Below, one piece after another: positions 42,701 through 49,663 of a stretch of 64,000 nucleotides of DNA (the stretch's first letter is position 1; each line of letters begins with the position of its first letter). The DNA lies in the NCBI RefSeq assembly GCF_013608025.1, contig NZ_VDLV01000063.1, positions 26,176 through 90,175 on the forward strand, written 5' to 3'. A model generated the notes under the pieces. The model saw only the letters and a list, made by a program, of their open reading frames with translations. It was not told the DNA's origin and ran no database searches. Origin of the DNA: Pseudomonas brassicacearum subsp. neoaurantiaca. Lineage in GTDB: Bacteria; Pseudomonadota; Gammaproteobacteria; Pseudomonadales; Pseudomonadaceae. The translations under genes were made by a program, and so were the position numbers.

Positions 42701-43463
42701 TGGCGCCGAGGGCACAGTTCAGGCCGACGGAGATCGGCTTGGCGTGGGCCACGGAGTTCCAGAAGGCTTCGGTGGTCTGGCCGGAGAGGGTACGGCCGGA
42801 GGCGTCGGTGATGGTGCCGGAAATCATGATCGGCAATTCGACGCCCAACTCTTCATAGACGCCCTGAACGGCGAAGATCGCGGCCTTGGCGTTCAGCGTG
42901 TCGAAGATGGTTTCGATCAGGATCAGGTCGGCGCCGCCTTCGATCAGGCCCTTGGTGGCCTCGGTGTAGTTTTCCACCAGTTCGTCGAAGGTCACGTTGC
43001 GGTAGCCGGGGTTGTTCACGTCCGGCGACAGCGAGCAGGTGCGGCTGGTCGGGCCGAGCACGCCGGCGACGAAGCGCGGCTTGTCCGGCGTTTCGAGGGT
43101 CTTGGCGTCGGCCACCTTGCGGGCCAGGCGCGCGCCTTCCAGGTTCAGCTCGTAGGCCAGGCCCTGCATGCCGTAGTCGGCTTGGGACACTTGGGTAGCG
43201 TTGAAAGTGTTGGTTTCGAGGATGTCGGCGCCGGCATCCAGGTAGGCCTTTTCGATGGCACCGATCACGTCGGGACGAGTCAGCACGAGCAAGTCGTTGT
43301 TGCCCTTGACGTCGCTCGGCCAGTCGGCAAAGCGCTTGCCACGGTAGTCCTGTTCTTCAAGCTTGTAGCTCTGGATCATCGTGCCCATGCCGCCGTCGAG
43401 GATCAGGATGCGTTCCTTGAGGGCTTGCTGGAGAAGATAGAGGCGAGCGCTGCGATCGGACAT
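39753..43463 (-). CDS. metH: cobalamin-dependent methionine synthase
   Basis: Transfers a methyl group from methyltetrahydrofolate to homocysteine through B12. The 1236-residue protein has all four modules. The homocysteine domain has zinc cysteines in GLNCALG and GGCCGTTP. The folate domain contains FVNVGERTNITGSAKF. The cobalamin domain has the ligand motif GDVHDIGKNIV and GLSGLITPSLDEM. The C-terminal SAM-reactivation domain includes RPAPGYPACPDHTEK. Length is normal. It is monocistronic and divergent from cti. I see no B12 riboswitch upstream of it; that element is at 49.3-49.5 kb before the cobalt/cobalamin genes. Confidence in function is high. Confidence 0.98.
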   Translation of the reverse strand: MSDRSARLYLLQQALKERILILDGGMGTMIQSYKLEEQDYRGKRFADWPSDVKGNNDLLVLTRPDVIGAIEKAYLDAGADILETNTFNATQVSQADYGMQGLAYELNLEGARLARKVADAKTLETPDKPRFVAGVLGPTSRTCSLSPDVNNPGYRNVTFDELVENYTEATKGLIEGGADLILIETIFDTLNAKAAIFAVQGVYEELGVELPIMISGTITDASGRTLSGQTTEAFWNSVAHAKPISVGLNCALGASELRPYLEELSNKASTHVSAHPNAGLPNEFGEYDELPVDTAKVIEEFAQSGFLNIVGGCCGTTPAHIEAIAKAVAGYAPRQIPEIPRACRLSGLEPFTIDRSSLFVNVGERTNITGSAKFARLIREDNYTEALEVALQQVEAGAQVIDINMDEGMLDSKKAMVTFLNLIAGEPDISRVPIMIDSSKWEVIEAGLKCIQGKGIVNSISMKEGVEQFIHHAKLCKRYGAAVVVMAFDEAGQADTEARKKEICKRSYDILVNEVGFPPEDIIFDPNIFAVATGIEEHNNYAVDFINACAYIRDELPYALTSGGVSNVSFSFRGNNPVREAIHSVFLLYAIRAGLTMGIVNAGQLEIYDQIPVELRDAVEDVILNRTPEGTDALLAIADKYKGDGSVKEAETEEWRGWDVNKRLEHALVKGITTHIVEDTEESRLSFARPIEVIEGPLMAGMNIVGDLFGAGKMFLPQVVKSARVMKQAVAHLIPFIEAEKGDKPEAKGKILMATVKGDVHDIGKNIVGVVLGCNGYDIVDLGVMVPAEKILQVAKEEKCDIIGLSGLITPSLDEMVHVAREMQRQDFHLPLMIGGATTSKAHTAVKIEPKYSNDAVIYVTDASRAVGVATQLLSKELKPAFVEKTRQDYIEVRERTSNRSARTERLSYPAAVAKKPQFDWSSYQPVKPTFTGARVLDDIDLNVLAEYIDWTPFFISWDLAGKYPRILTDEVVGEAATALYADARAMLRKLIDEKLIRARAVFGFWPANQVHDDDLEVYGDDGKPLARLHHLRQQIIKTDGKPNFSLADFVAPKDSGVTDYVGGFITTAGIGAEEVAKAYQDAGDDYNSIMVKALADRLAEACAEWLHQQVRKEHWGYAKDERLDNEALIKEQYTGIRPAPGYPACPDHTEKATLFRLLDPEASEMKAGRSGVFLTEHYAMFPAAAVSGWYFAHPQAQYFAVGKIDKDQVQSYTARKGQDLSVTERWLAPNLGYDN

Positions 43464-43619
43464 AGGACTACCTGGAAATAAAGACCATTACGAAGGCTCG
43501 AATGATAGCAAACCTGTGCAGGATTTGATCATGGTGGGCTTTTGCATGAATATCGCTCATGTTTGCAAGGCGATGCTGGCCCGGTAGAATCGCCGGATTA
43601 TCTCTTAGGGACCCGAGAC

Positions 43620-45911
43620 ATGCCGTACCGCGTCTTATTCGGCAGTCTGTTGCTGCTGTTGTCTTTTACCGCAGCCGCCGGGAATTCCCCTCCCGCGATC
43701 TCCTATACCCGCGACATCCAGCCGATCTTCACCGAAAAATGCGTGGCCTGTCATGCCTGCTACGACTCCGCGTGCCAGTTGAATCTGGGCAGTGGCGAGG
43801 GCGCGCTCCGGGGCGCGAGCAAGGTGCCGGTCTACGACGGCGAACGACGCCAAGCCGCCGACCCGACCCGCTTGTTCTATGACGCCTCCGGCCAGCGAGC
43901 CTGGCAGCGCAAGGGCTTTTATTCGGTGATCGATGCCCAGGGCAGCCAGGCCGCGTTGATGGCCCGGATGCTGGAACTCGGCCACCGCACGCCCTTGCAG
44001 CCCAACGCCAAATTGCCGGAAGACATCGTGCTGGGCTTGAGCCGGGACAACAGTTGCCCGATGCCGGAACAATTCAACGAATACGCCGCCACCCACCCCA
44101 GTGAAGGCATGCCCCTGGCGGTCACTGGCCTGACCGACCAGCAGTACCAGACGCTCCAGCGCTGGCTGGCGGCGGGCGCGCCTATCGACCAGCAGGCCTT
44201 GGCGCCAAGCGCTGCCGAAGCCTTGCAAGTGGTGCAATGGGAAAACCTGCTCAACGCGCCTGGCGCGCGGGAAAGCCTGGTGGGGCGTTGGTTGTTCGAG
44301 CACTGGTTCCTGGCGCATATCTATTTCAAGGGCGGCGAGCCGGGGCATTTCTTCCAGTGGGTGCGTTCGCGCACGCCCACCGGCCAGCCGATCGACCTGA
44401 TCAACACCCGTCGCCCGAACGACGACCCCGGCACCCGCATTTATTACCGGCTGTGGCCGGTGCAAGGGGTGATCGTTCACAAGACCCACATCACCTATGG
44501 CTTGAGCGCGGCGAAGATGGCGCGGATCAAGAGCCTGTTCTACAGCGGCAACTGGCAGGTCAGCGCATTGCCGGGTTACGGGCCGGAGCGCCGGGCCAAC
44601 CCGTTTTCCACCTTCGAGGCGATCCCGGCCCAGGCCCGTTACCAGTTCATGCTCGATAACGCCGAATATTTCGTGCGCACGTTTATCCGCGGTCCCGTGT
44701 GCCGTGGCCAGATCGCCACGGACGTGATCCGCGATAACTTCTGGGCGCTGTTCCAGGCGCCCGAGCATGACCTCTACATCACCGACCCGAACTATCGCGG
44801 CCAAGCCACGCCGCTGTTGGCGATGCCGGGGCAGAACGACGACGTGGGCAGTGTTGTCAGCCTGTGGCTCGACTACCGGGACAAGCGCAACGAATACGAA
44901 GCCCTGCGCCGCGACAGCTACGCGGAGCTGCCGGCGCCGAGCTGGTCGACGCTGTGGGCGGGCAATGACAACGCGCTGTTGAGCATTTTCCGGCATTTCG
45001 ACAGTGCTTCGGTCACCAAAGGGCTGATCGGGGAGGTGCCGCAGACGATGTGGCTGTTCGACTTCCCGCTGTTGGAGCGTACCTACTATCAATTAGCGGT
45101 GAATTTCGACGTGTTCGGCAACGTCTCCCACCAGGCCCAGACCCGGTTGTATTTCGACCTGATCCGCAACGGCGCGGAGCAGAACTTCCTGCGCCTGATG
45201 CCGGCCGATTCCCGTGAGGCCTACCTCGACGACTGGTACCAGGCTGGTGGGAAATTCAAGATGTGGCTCGATTACGAGGCCATCGACGACGACAAGCCGA
45301 CGGCGCTCAAGCTCGACGAGAAAGATCCCAAAGGCGACTTCGCCCAGCAGTTGCTGGCCCGCTACGGTGAGCTAAATGCCCGTCCCGATCCCATCAACCG
45401 CTGCGAAGGCGCCTACTGCTCGCGCCCGAACATCGACCCGACGCTGCAGAACGCCGAGCAGGCGTTAAGTCGCTTGGTGTCGCGCCCGGCGGCAGGGCTC
45501 AAGGTGATTGATCAATTGCCGGAAGCGACGATGCTGCGCATCGAAACCGCCGGCGGTCGCCGTGAGATCTACAGCCTGATGCGCAATCGCGCCCACAGCA
45601 ACGTGGCGTTCCTGCTCGGCGAAGAACGCCGTTACCAGCCGGGCCTGGACACCTTGACGGTGTACCCGGGTGTGCTCAGCAGCTATCCGAATTTCATTTT
45701 CAACATCCCCGCCGGGCAGGTACCGGCGTTCGTCGATGCCATGGAAAGCGCGCTGGATGCTGCGGCGTTCGAGCAGATCGTCGAGCACTGGGGGATCCGG
45801 CGCAGTCACCCGCAGTTCTGGGAGTATTTCCACGACCTGAGTCGATACATCCAGGAAACCGATCCCGTGGAAGCGGGCGTGCTGGACATGAATCGCTACC
45901 AGAATCTCTGA
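43620..45911 (+). CDS. cti: periplasmic fatty acid cis/trans isomerase
   Basis: Converts cis to trans unsaturated membrane fatty acids in response to solvents, heat or other stress. The 763-residue protein has a signal peptide (MPYRVLFGSLLLLLSFTAAA) and the haem-binding motif C41-V-A-C44-H45 close to the mature N-terminus, both hallmarks of Cti. The length agrees with the family. I start at ATG 43620 because the signal peptide begins there; the open frame extends upstream without a ribosome binding site. It diverges from metH and is followed by a weak hairpin, so it is expressed alone. Cti is typical of Pseudomonas and supports the genus call. Confidence 0.95.
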   Translation: MPYRVLFGSLLLLLSFTAAAGNSPPAISYTRDIQPIFTEKCVACHACYDSACQLNLGSGEGALRGASKVPVYDGERRQAADPTRLFYDASGQRAWQRKGFYSVIDAQGSQAALMARMLELGHRTPLQPNAKLPEDIVLGLSRDNSCPMPEQFNEYAATHPSEGMPLAVTGLTDQQYQTLQRWLAAGAPIDQQALAPSAAEALQVVQWENLLNAPGARESLVGRWLFEHWFLAHIYFKGGEPGHFFQWVRSRTPTGQPIDLINTRRPNDDPGTRIYYRLWPVQGVIVHKTHITYGLSAAKMARIKSLFYSGNWQVSALPGYGPERRANPFSTFEAIPAQARYQFMLDNAEYFVRTFIRGPVCRGQIATDVIRDNFWALFQAPEHDLYITDPNYRGQATPLLAMPGQNDDVGSVVSLWLDYRDKRNEYEALRRDSYAELPAPSWSTLWAGNDNALLSIFRHFDSASVTKGLIGEVPQTMWLFDFPLLERTYYQLAVNFDVFGNVSHQAQTRLYFDLIRNGAEQNFLRLMPADSREAYLDDWYQAGGKFKMWLDYEAIDDDKPTALKLDEKDPKGDFAQQLLARYGELNARPDPINRCEGAYCSRPNIDPTLQNAEQALSRLVSRPAAGLKVIDQLPEATMLRIETAGGRREIYSLMRNRAHSNVAFLLGEERRYQPGLDTLTVYPGVLSSYPNFIFNIPAGQVPAFVDAMESALDAAAFEQIVEHWGIRRSHPQFWEYFHDLSRYIQETDPVEAGVLDMNRYQNL

Positions 45912-45921
45912 TGAACGCGCT

Positions 45922-45944
45922 CGGCGATGCTCTTTGCATCGCCG
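45922..45944 (+). terminator. possible terminator hairpin after cti
   Basis: CGGCGATGC and its complement GCATCGCCG with a TCTTT loop, 11 bp after the cti stop. The following T-run is short (GGCGCTTTCC), so strength is doubtful. Confidence 0.45.
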
Positions 45945-46026
45945 GGCGCTTTCCTGACAAAAATACTGGGACTTTGTCCGGCGCGATGATTGGCGTAAAC
46001 TGCCGGCAAGCCTGCGAGGAGTTTCC

Positions 46027-46611
46027 ATGACCGCCATTACCATTACCGATGCCGCCCACGATTACCTGGCCGACCTGCTGTCCAAGCAGAACACCCCGGG
46101 TATCGGGATCCGCATCTTTATCACCCAGCCCGGCACCCAGTACGCAGAGACATGCATTGCCTACTGCAAGCCGGGGGAAGAAAAACCCGAAGACACCGCG
46201 TTGGGGCTCAAGAGCTTCACCGCGTACATCGATTCGTTCAGCGAAGCTTTCCTGGATGACGCGGTGGTCGACTACGCCACCGACCGCATGGGCGGCCAAC
46301 TGACCATCAAGGCACCAAACGCGAAAGTGCCGATGGTCAACGCCGACAGCCCGGTCAACGAGCGCATCAACTATTACCTGCAAACCGAAATCAACCCGGG
46401 GCTGGCCAGCCACGGCGGCCAGGTATCGCTGATCGACGTGGTGGAAGACGGCATCGCCGTGCTCCAGTTCGGCGGCGGCTGCCAGGGCTGCGGCCAGGCC
46501 GACGTCACCTTGAAGGAAGGCATCGAGCGCACGCTGCTCGAGCGCATCCCGGAACTCAAGGGCGTGCGCGACGTGACCGACCATACGCAGAAAGAAAACG
46601 CCTACTACTGA
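46027..46611 (+). CDS. nfuA: Fe-S cluster carrier protein NfuA
   Basis: A 194-residue carrier that delivers [4Fe-4S] clusters to target proteins. The N-terminal part is a degenerate A-type domain (ITITDAAHDYLADLLSKQ). The C-terminal Nfu domain has the cluster ligands C152 and C155 in GGGCQGCGQADVTL. Length is standard. GAGGAG stands about 6 bp before the ATG. The gene is monocistronic, followed by a run of REP elements. It probably supports clients such as sulfite reductase and the ferredoxins in this window, although that is general family knowledge and not shown by context. Confidence 0.96.
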   Translation: MTAITITDAAHDYLADLLSKQNTPGIGIRIFITQPGTQYAETCIAYCKPGEEKPEDTALGLKSFTAYIDSFSEAFLDDAVVDYATDRMGGQLTIKAPNAKVPMVNADSPVNERINYYLQTEINPGLASHGGQVSLIDVVEDGIAVLQFGGGCQGCGQADVTLKEGIERTLLERIPELKGVRDVTDHTQKENAYY

Positions 46612-46637
46612 TAGGCGTTCGCTGCGTGCAGTACATT

Positions 46638-46749
46638 GTGGCGAGGGAGCTTGCTCCCGTCGCAAGGCAACCCGCGCGTCTTCCGTGATGGACGCGTGAG
46701 TCGCCTGTGGACCGCTTCGCGGTCCAGCGGGAGCAAGCGCCCTCGCCAC
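46638..46749. repeat. REPIN-like inverted repeat, GTGGCGAGGGAGC family
   Basis: GTGGCGAGGGAGCTTGCTCCC at 46638 and AGCGGGAGCAAGCGCCCTCGCCAC ending at 46749; one arm carries a mismatch. It opens the 457-bp gene-free stretch between nfuA and cobM. Confidence 0.82.
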
Positions 46750-46785
46750 AAAAGCTTCTGCGATCAGCTCATACCCCCTGGGGGC

Positions 46786-47053
46786 AGTGATCGCGATTCC
46801 CGTCGGCACCGCTAATCAAATGTGGGAGCGAGCCTGCTCGCGAAGGGGCCAGTTTATCCAGCATCATCACCAGCTGACCCACCGCTTTCGCGAGCAGGCT
46901 CGCTCCCACAAGGGATCCTGTAGTGATCGCGATTCCCGTCGGCACCGCTAATCAATGTGGGAGCGAGCTTGCTCGCGAAGGGGCCAGTTTATTCAGCATC
47001 ATCACCAGCTGACCCACCGCTTTCGCGAGCAGGCTCGCTCCCACAAGGGATCC
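46786..47053. repeat. 136-bp tandem duplication of a REPIN with its flanks
   Basis: Unit 1 (46786-46921) and unit 2 (46922-47053) both run from AGTGATCGCGATTCCCGTCG through a complete GTGGGAGCGAGC-family REPIN (46821-46910 and 46956-47045) to CACAAGGGATCC. They differ by a one-base deletion and a few substitutions, so the duplication is recent. No gene is present. Confidence 0.9.
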
Positions 47054-47068
47054 GGGTGTGCCGCCAAG

Positions 47069-47815
47069 TCAGGGCCGGTAGAGATGCGCATGCCCGGCGC
47101 GGTACAGCGATGATTCGCTGAATACATCGTTGCCCAACACCCGTCCGACCAGAATCAATGCCGTACGCCTGAAGCCCTTGGCCTGGACCTTCCCGGCGAT
47201 ATCCTCCAGCGTCCCCACCACCCAATCCTGATCCGGCCACGTCGCCCGGTGAATCACCGCAATCGGACAATCCGCGCCGTAGTGGGGCAGGAGCTCGTCA
47301 ACGATTTTTTCCAGATGGTTGACGCCCAGGTGAATCGCCAGGGTTGCCCTGTGTTGCGCCAGGCTGGCTAGCTCCTCGCCGATGGGCATGGCGGTCTTGT
47401 CCGCATAACGGGTCAGAATCACGCTTTGGGACACGTCCGGCAGCGTCAGCTCGGCACCCAGCAGGGCGGCGCAGGCTGACGTGGCGGTTACGCCGGGGAT
47501 GATTTCGAAAGGAATGTCCAGCTCCCGCAGGCAACGGATCTGCTCGCCGATGGCGCCATAAAGGCTCGGATCGCCGGAATGCACCCGCGCCACGTCCTGG
47601 CCTTTGAGATGGGCAGTCTTGATCAGATCAACAATCTGTTCCAGGTGCAGCTCGGCGCTGTTGATGACCTGTTCGGCGCAGTGGCCTTCCAGCACGGCTG
47701 CCGGCACAAGGGAGCCGGCATAGATAATCACGGCGCAACTGCGAATCAGCCGCTGGCCCTTCACGGTGATCAGTTCCGGGTCGCCGGGGCCGGCGCCGAT
47801 GAAGAAGACGGTCAT
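47069..47815 (-). CDS. cobM: precorrin-4 C11-methyltransferase
   Basis: Adds a methyl group from S-adenosylmethionine at C11 in aerobic cobalamin synthesis. The 248-residue protein begins with the family motif TVFFIGAGPGDPELITVKG and has VHSGDPSLYGAIGEQ, IPFEIIPGVTATSACAA and LAIHLGVNHLEKIVDEL, all typical of tetrapyrrole methylases of the CobM/CbiF type. I start at ATG 47815 after AGGAAA. It is the last gene of the riboswitch-led cbtB-cbtA-cobE-cobM set; 69 bp separate it from cobE. The rest of the cobalamin pathway must lie elsewhere. Confidence 0.94.
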   Translation of the reverse strand: MTVFFIGAGPGDPELITVKGQRLIRSCAVIIYAGSLVPAAVLEGHCAEQVINSAELHLEQIVDLIKTAHLKGQDVARVHSGDPSLYGAIGEQIRCLRELDIPFEIIPGVTATSACAALLGAELTLPDVSQSVILTRYADKTAMPIGEELASLAQHRATLAIHLGVNHLEKIVDELLPHYGADCPIAVIHRATWPDQDWVVGTLEDIAGKVQAKGFRRTALILVGRVLGNDVFSESSLYRAGHAHLYRP

Positions 47816-47884
47816 GACCGGTTTCCTGTTGAAAGTAGGGGGTGCATGAGCAGCGCTCATGATTCCAGCGACGATTATCGAGTG

Positions 47885-48289
47885 TTACGAAGTGACCGCC
47901 AATGCCAGCGTGGCTTGCGTCGCCTTCTGGCGGGTAATCAGCAAGCTCGCGGGGGACGTGCCCAATCTGTCGGCCAGGGCCAGGGCAGCGCTTTCCGCGA
48001 CGCCGTGGCAGCCCGTACGCTCGAAGGCGATCTCGGACAGATGGCTGAGCCGTGGTTTATAGCCAGTCAGCTCTTCGGCACTGAAACACGTCAGCGGTAA
48101 TGACAATTGCCCCGCCAGTTCCAACAGCCCCGGTTCGTCACGCTTGAGATCGATGCTGGCCAATGCCCGCACGTGATCGAGCGCAATGCCATGGGCCAGC
48201 AAGGTCTGGTCAAGCAATGCCCGCAACGCACTGGCCGGGCAACCGCGCTGGCAGCCGAGGCCGACCACCAGGATCGGCCTGCGGCTCAT
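47885..48289 (-). CDS. cobE: cobalamin biosynthesis protein CobE (CbiG C-terminal-like)
   Basis: A 134-residue protein corresponding to the C-terminal domain of CbiG. It starts ILVVGLGCQRGCPASALRAL, and has LASIDLKRDEPGLLELA and ERTGCHGVAESAAL, all family landmarks. In the aerobic pathway CobE is linked with precorrin processing around C20, but its precise step is uncertain. The start overlaps the cbtA stop by 4 bp, so translation is coupled. It belongs to the B12-riboswitch-led operon. Confidence 0.92.
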   Translation of the reverse strand: MSRRPILVVGLGCQRGCPASALRALLDQTLLAHGIALDHVRALASIDLKRDEPGLLELAGQLSLPLTCFSAEELTGYKPRLSHLSEIAFERTGCHGVAESAALALADRLGTSPASLLITRQKATQATLALAVTS

Positions 48290-48981
48290 GCGTCGTGGTG
48301 AGCCTGGGTGCCACGACGAAAAAGCCAGGCGCTGATCAGGCCCAAGGCCAGCCAGAACGCGACGTTGGTCAATTGCGAGGCAAGTTTGAATTCAGTTTCC
48401 AGCGCTTCGGGGGCCAACATTGAATGCACGTCCGGCTGCGGTGCGCCGATGACGTGGGGAATCAACAAGGTCGCAAAGCCCAGCACTTTCAACAGCCAAT
48501 GCCGACCGAAGACCATCAGCGCGATGCCCACCGCCGTGGACGCTGCCGTGCCGATCCACCACATCTGCCGCTGGGCGAGATCCGCCGCTGCCGTGCCGGG
48601 TAATTCCGGTGGCAGGCCGAGCGTCGGCGCCAGGACGAAGGTGGCGTAGCCGGCCAGGCCCCAAAGCAATCCTTGGGATGTACGGGTCGGCGCACGCAAG
48701 GTGTACAAACCCGCCAGCATCAGCGCGAAACCCACCGCAACCACCAGGTTACCGCCCGTCGTGGACAGCACGCGCTGCCAGCCGTCTTCCGGCTCCCAGG
48801 CTTCGGCGTCATGGTTATGTGCAGCCCCAGCGGCGTGTTCATGGACCTCGGCCGCCGGGGCCTTCTCGAAGGTTTCCGCCTGGAGAATCAGCGGCGACAC
48901 CCAGAAACTTTGCAGCAGGGTCAACAGCAGGGCGGCCAGTAGCCCGCTGAAACCAGCGGTTTGCGCGATACGCTTGATCAT
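48286..48981 (-). CDS. cbtA: CbtA, predicted cobalt transporter subunit
   Basis: A 231-residue inner-membrane protein with about five hydrophobic segments, the first being GFSGLLAALLLTLLQSFWVS. A His-rich loop (EVHEHAAGAAHNHDAEAWEP) follows the first span and could collect metal. CbtA with CbtB is a predicted cobalt importer controlled by B12 in many bacteria. I take ATG 48981 as the start; GTG at 49002 is in frame but would overlap cbtB. It is coupled to cobE by a 4-bp overlap. Confidence 0.92.
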   Translation of the reverse strand: MIKRIAQTAGFSGLLAALLLTLLQSFWVSPLILQAETFEKAPAAEVHEHAAGAAHNHDAEAWEPEDGWQRVLSTTGGNLVVAVGFALMLAGLYTLRAPTRTSQGLLWGLAGYATFVLAPTLGLPPELPGTAAADLAQRQMWWIGTAASTAVGIALMVFGRHWLLKVLGFATLLIPHVIGAPQPDVHSMLAPEALETEFKLASQLTNVAFWLALGLISAWLFRRGTQAHHDA

Positions 48982-48992
48982 CTCGGCAGCAC

Positions 48993-49181
48993 TCAGTGGC
49001 ACGGGAACGCGGCGCTATGACGTGTGTCATGGGCTGCGTTGTGCACTGCTTCGATGTGAGAGAAACCGGCGAAATAGACCAGGCCCGCGCCGAGGATCGA
49101 GGCGAGGACCGCCGCGCCCAGGCGTTGGCTCAGGGTGACGGTGGTGCTGGTGGTGCGGGCGGTGCTGCTGATGGTCGACAT
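48993..49181 (-). CDS. cbtB: CbtB, small cobalt transporter subunit
   Basis: A 62-residue protein with one membrane segment (AAVLASILGAGLVYFAGFSH) and a C-terminal histidine motif (VHNAAHDTRHSAAFPCH) that matches the CbtB metal-binding tail. AGAGGGAAG precedes the ATG. It is the first gene after the cobalamin riboswitch. With CbtA it would bring in cobalt when B12 is scarce. Confidence 0.92.
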   Translation of the reverse strand: MSTISSTARTTSTTVTLSQRLGAAVLASILGAGLVYFAGFSHIEAVHNAAHDTRHSAAFPCH

Positions 49182-49290
49182 GGCGCTTCCCTCTGGTCTG
49201 TCAGCGGGCGGATCGAGCGCAATGAGAACCCGGGCGAAGGCTCGCCAGGATTCGAACAGCGCCCGCCCACCGCGGGTTTGTTGTCAATGA

Positions 49291-49488
49291 GTCATGGGCC
49301 GGTCTCCGGGCTCACGAGGGGCCGGCCTGAGCCGTGCCTGCAAGCGTCACCTTCCCATGCGCATGCACAGTGGATTCGACGCTTCACTCGCTTACCGTTG
49401 CGGGGGCAGCACCGGACTGACGTGGCCTTGAAGTAAAGCACACGATTCACCGGTTTCCCGTTTCACCCTGTGAAGGGCACCCAAACTG
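49291..49488 (-). promoter_or_regulatory. cobalamin riboswitch
   Basis: Read leftward, the RNA has the conserved B12 aptamer blocks in order: GGTGCCCTT...AGGGTGAAACGGGAA, ACCGGTGA, GGTGCTGCCCCCGCAACGG then TAAGCG, CCACTG with GGGAAGGTGACGC, and GAGCCCGGAGACCGGCC. It ends 110 bp before the cbtB start, leaving room for the expression platform that hides the ribosome binding site or forms a terminator. It should turn off cbtB-cbtA-cobE-cobM when adenosylcobalamin is plentiful. Confidence 0.95.
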
Positions 49489-49560
49489 GCGCACAGGAGA
49501 CCATGGGCGAGGCCGGGGCGTCAATTGAACGTGCCAGGAATATATTTCATCGTCCCCCTG

Positions 49561-49586
49561 CAAAAGGCCTCAAGTCCAGCCGATAA
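49561..49586 (+). promoter_or_regulatory. possible FliA (sigma-28) promoter of the chemoreceptor gene
   Basis: The -10 element GCCGATAA (49579-49586) matches the sigma-28 consensus exactly. CAAAAG at 49561 is a near-match to the -35 (TAAAG) at a spacing one base shorter than usual. The chemoreceptor ATG is 78 bp downstream, and chemoreceptor genes are common FliA targets. Confidence 0.55.
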
Positions 49587-49663
49587 CCCGGTAGGCGTAC
49601 ACATAATTATCCCAATCGATACGCTGGCGGCATGGACGCTCGACCCACCACCGAGGCCTTCCC

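Noticed and set aside
41439..43481. 680-codon open frame on the strand opposite metH
   Set aside because: It is the mirror of a conserved 1236-residue enzyme in GC-rich DNA; the product is Gly/Val/Asp-rich low-complexity sequence with no domain and no ribosome binding site.
43464..43619. Cobalamin riboswitch upstream of metH
   Set aside because: I looked for the B12-box blocks in the metH-cti gap and found none; the only clear aptamer is at 49291-49488.
46821..47045. CRISPR-like array from the repeated GTGGGAGCGAGC units
   Set aside because: The units are inverted, irregularly spaced and belong to REP families scattered through the window; no cas genes are present.
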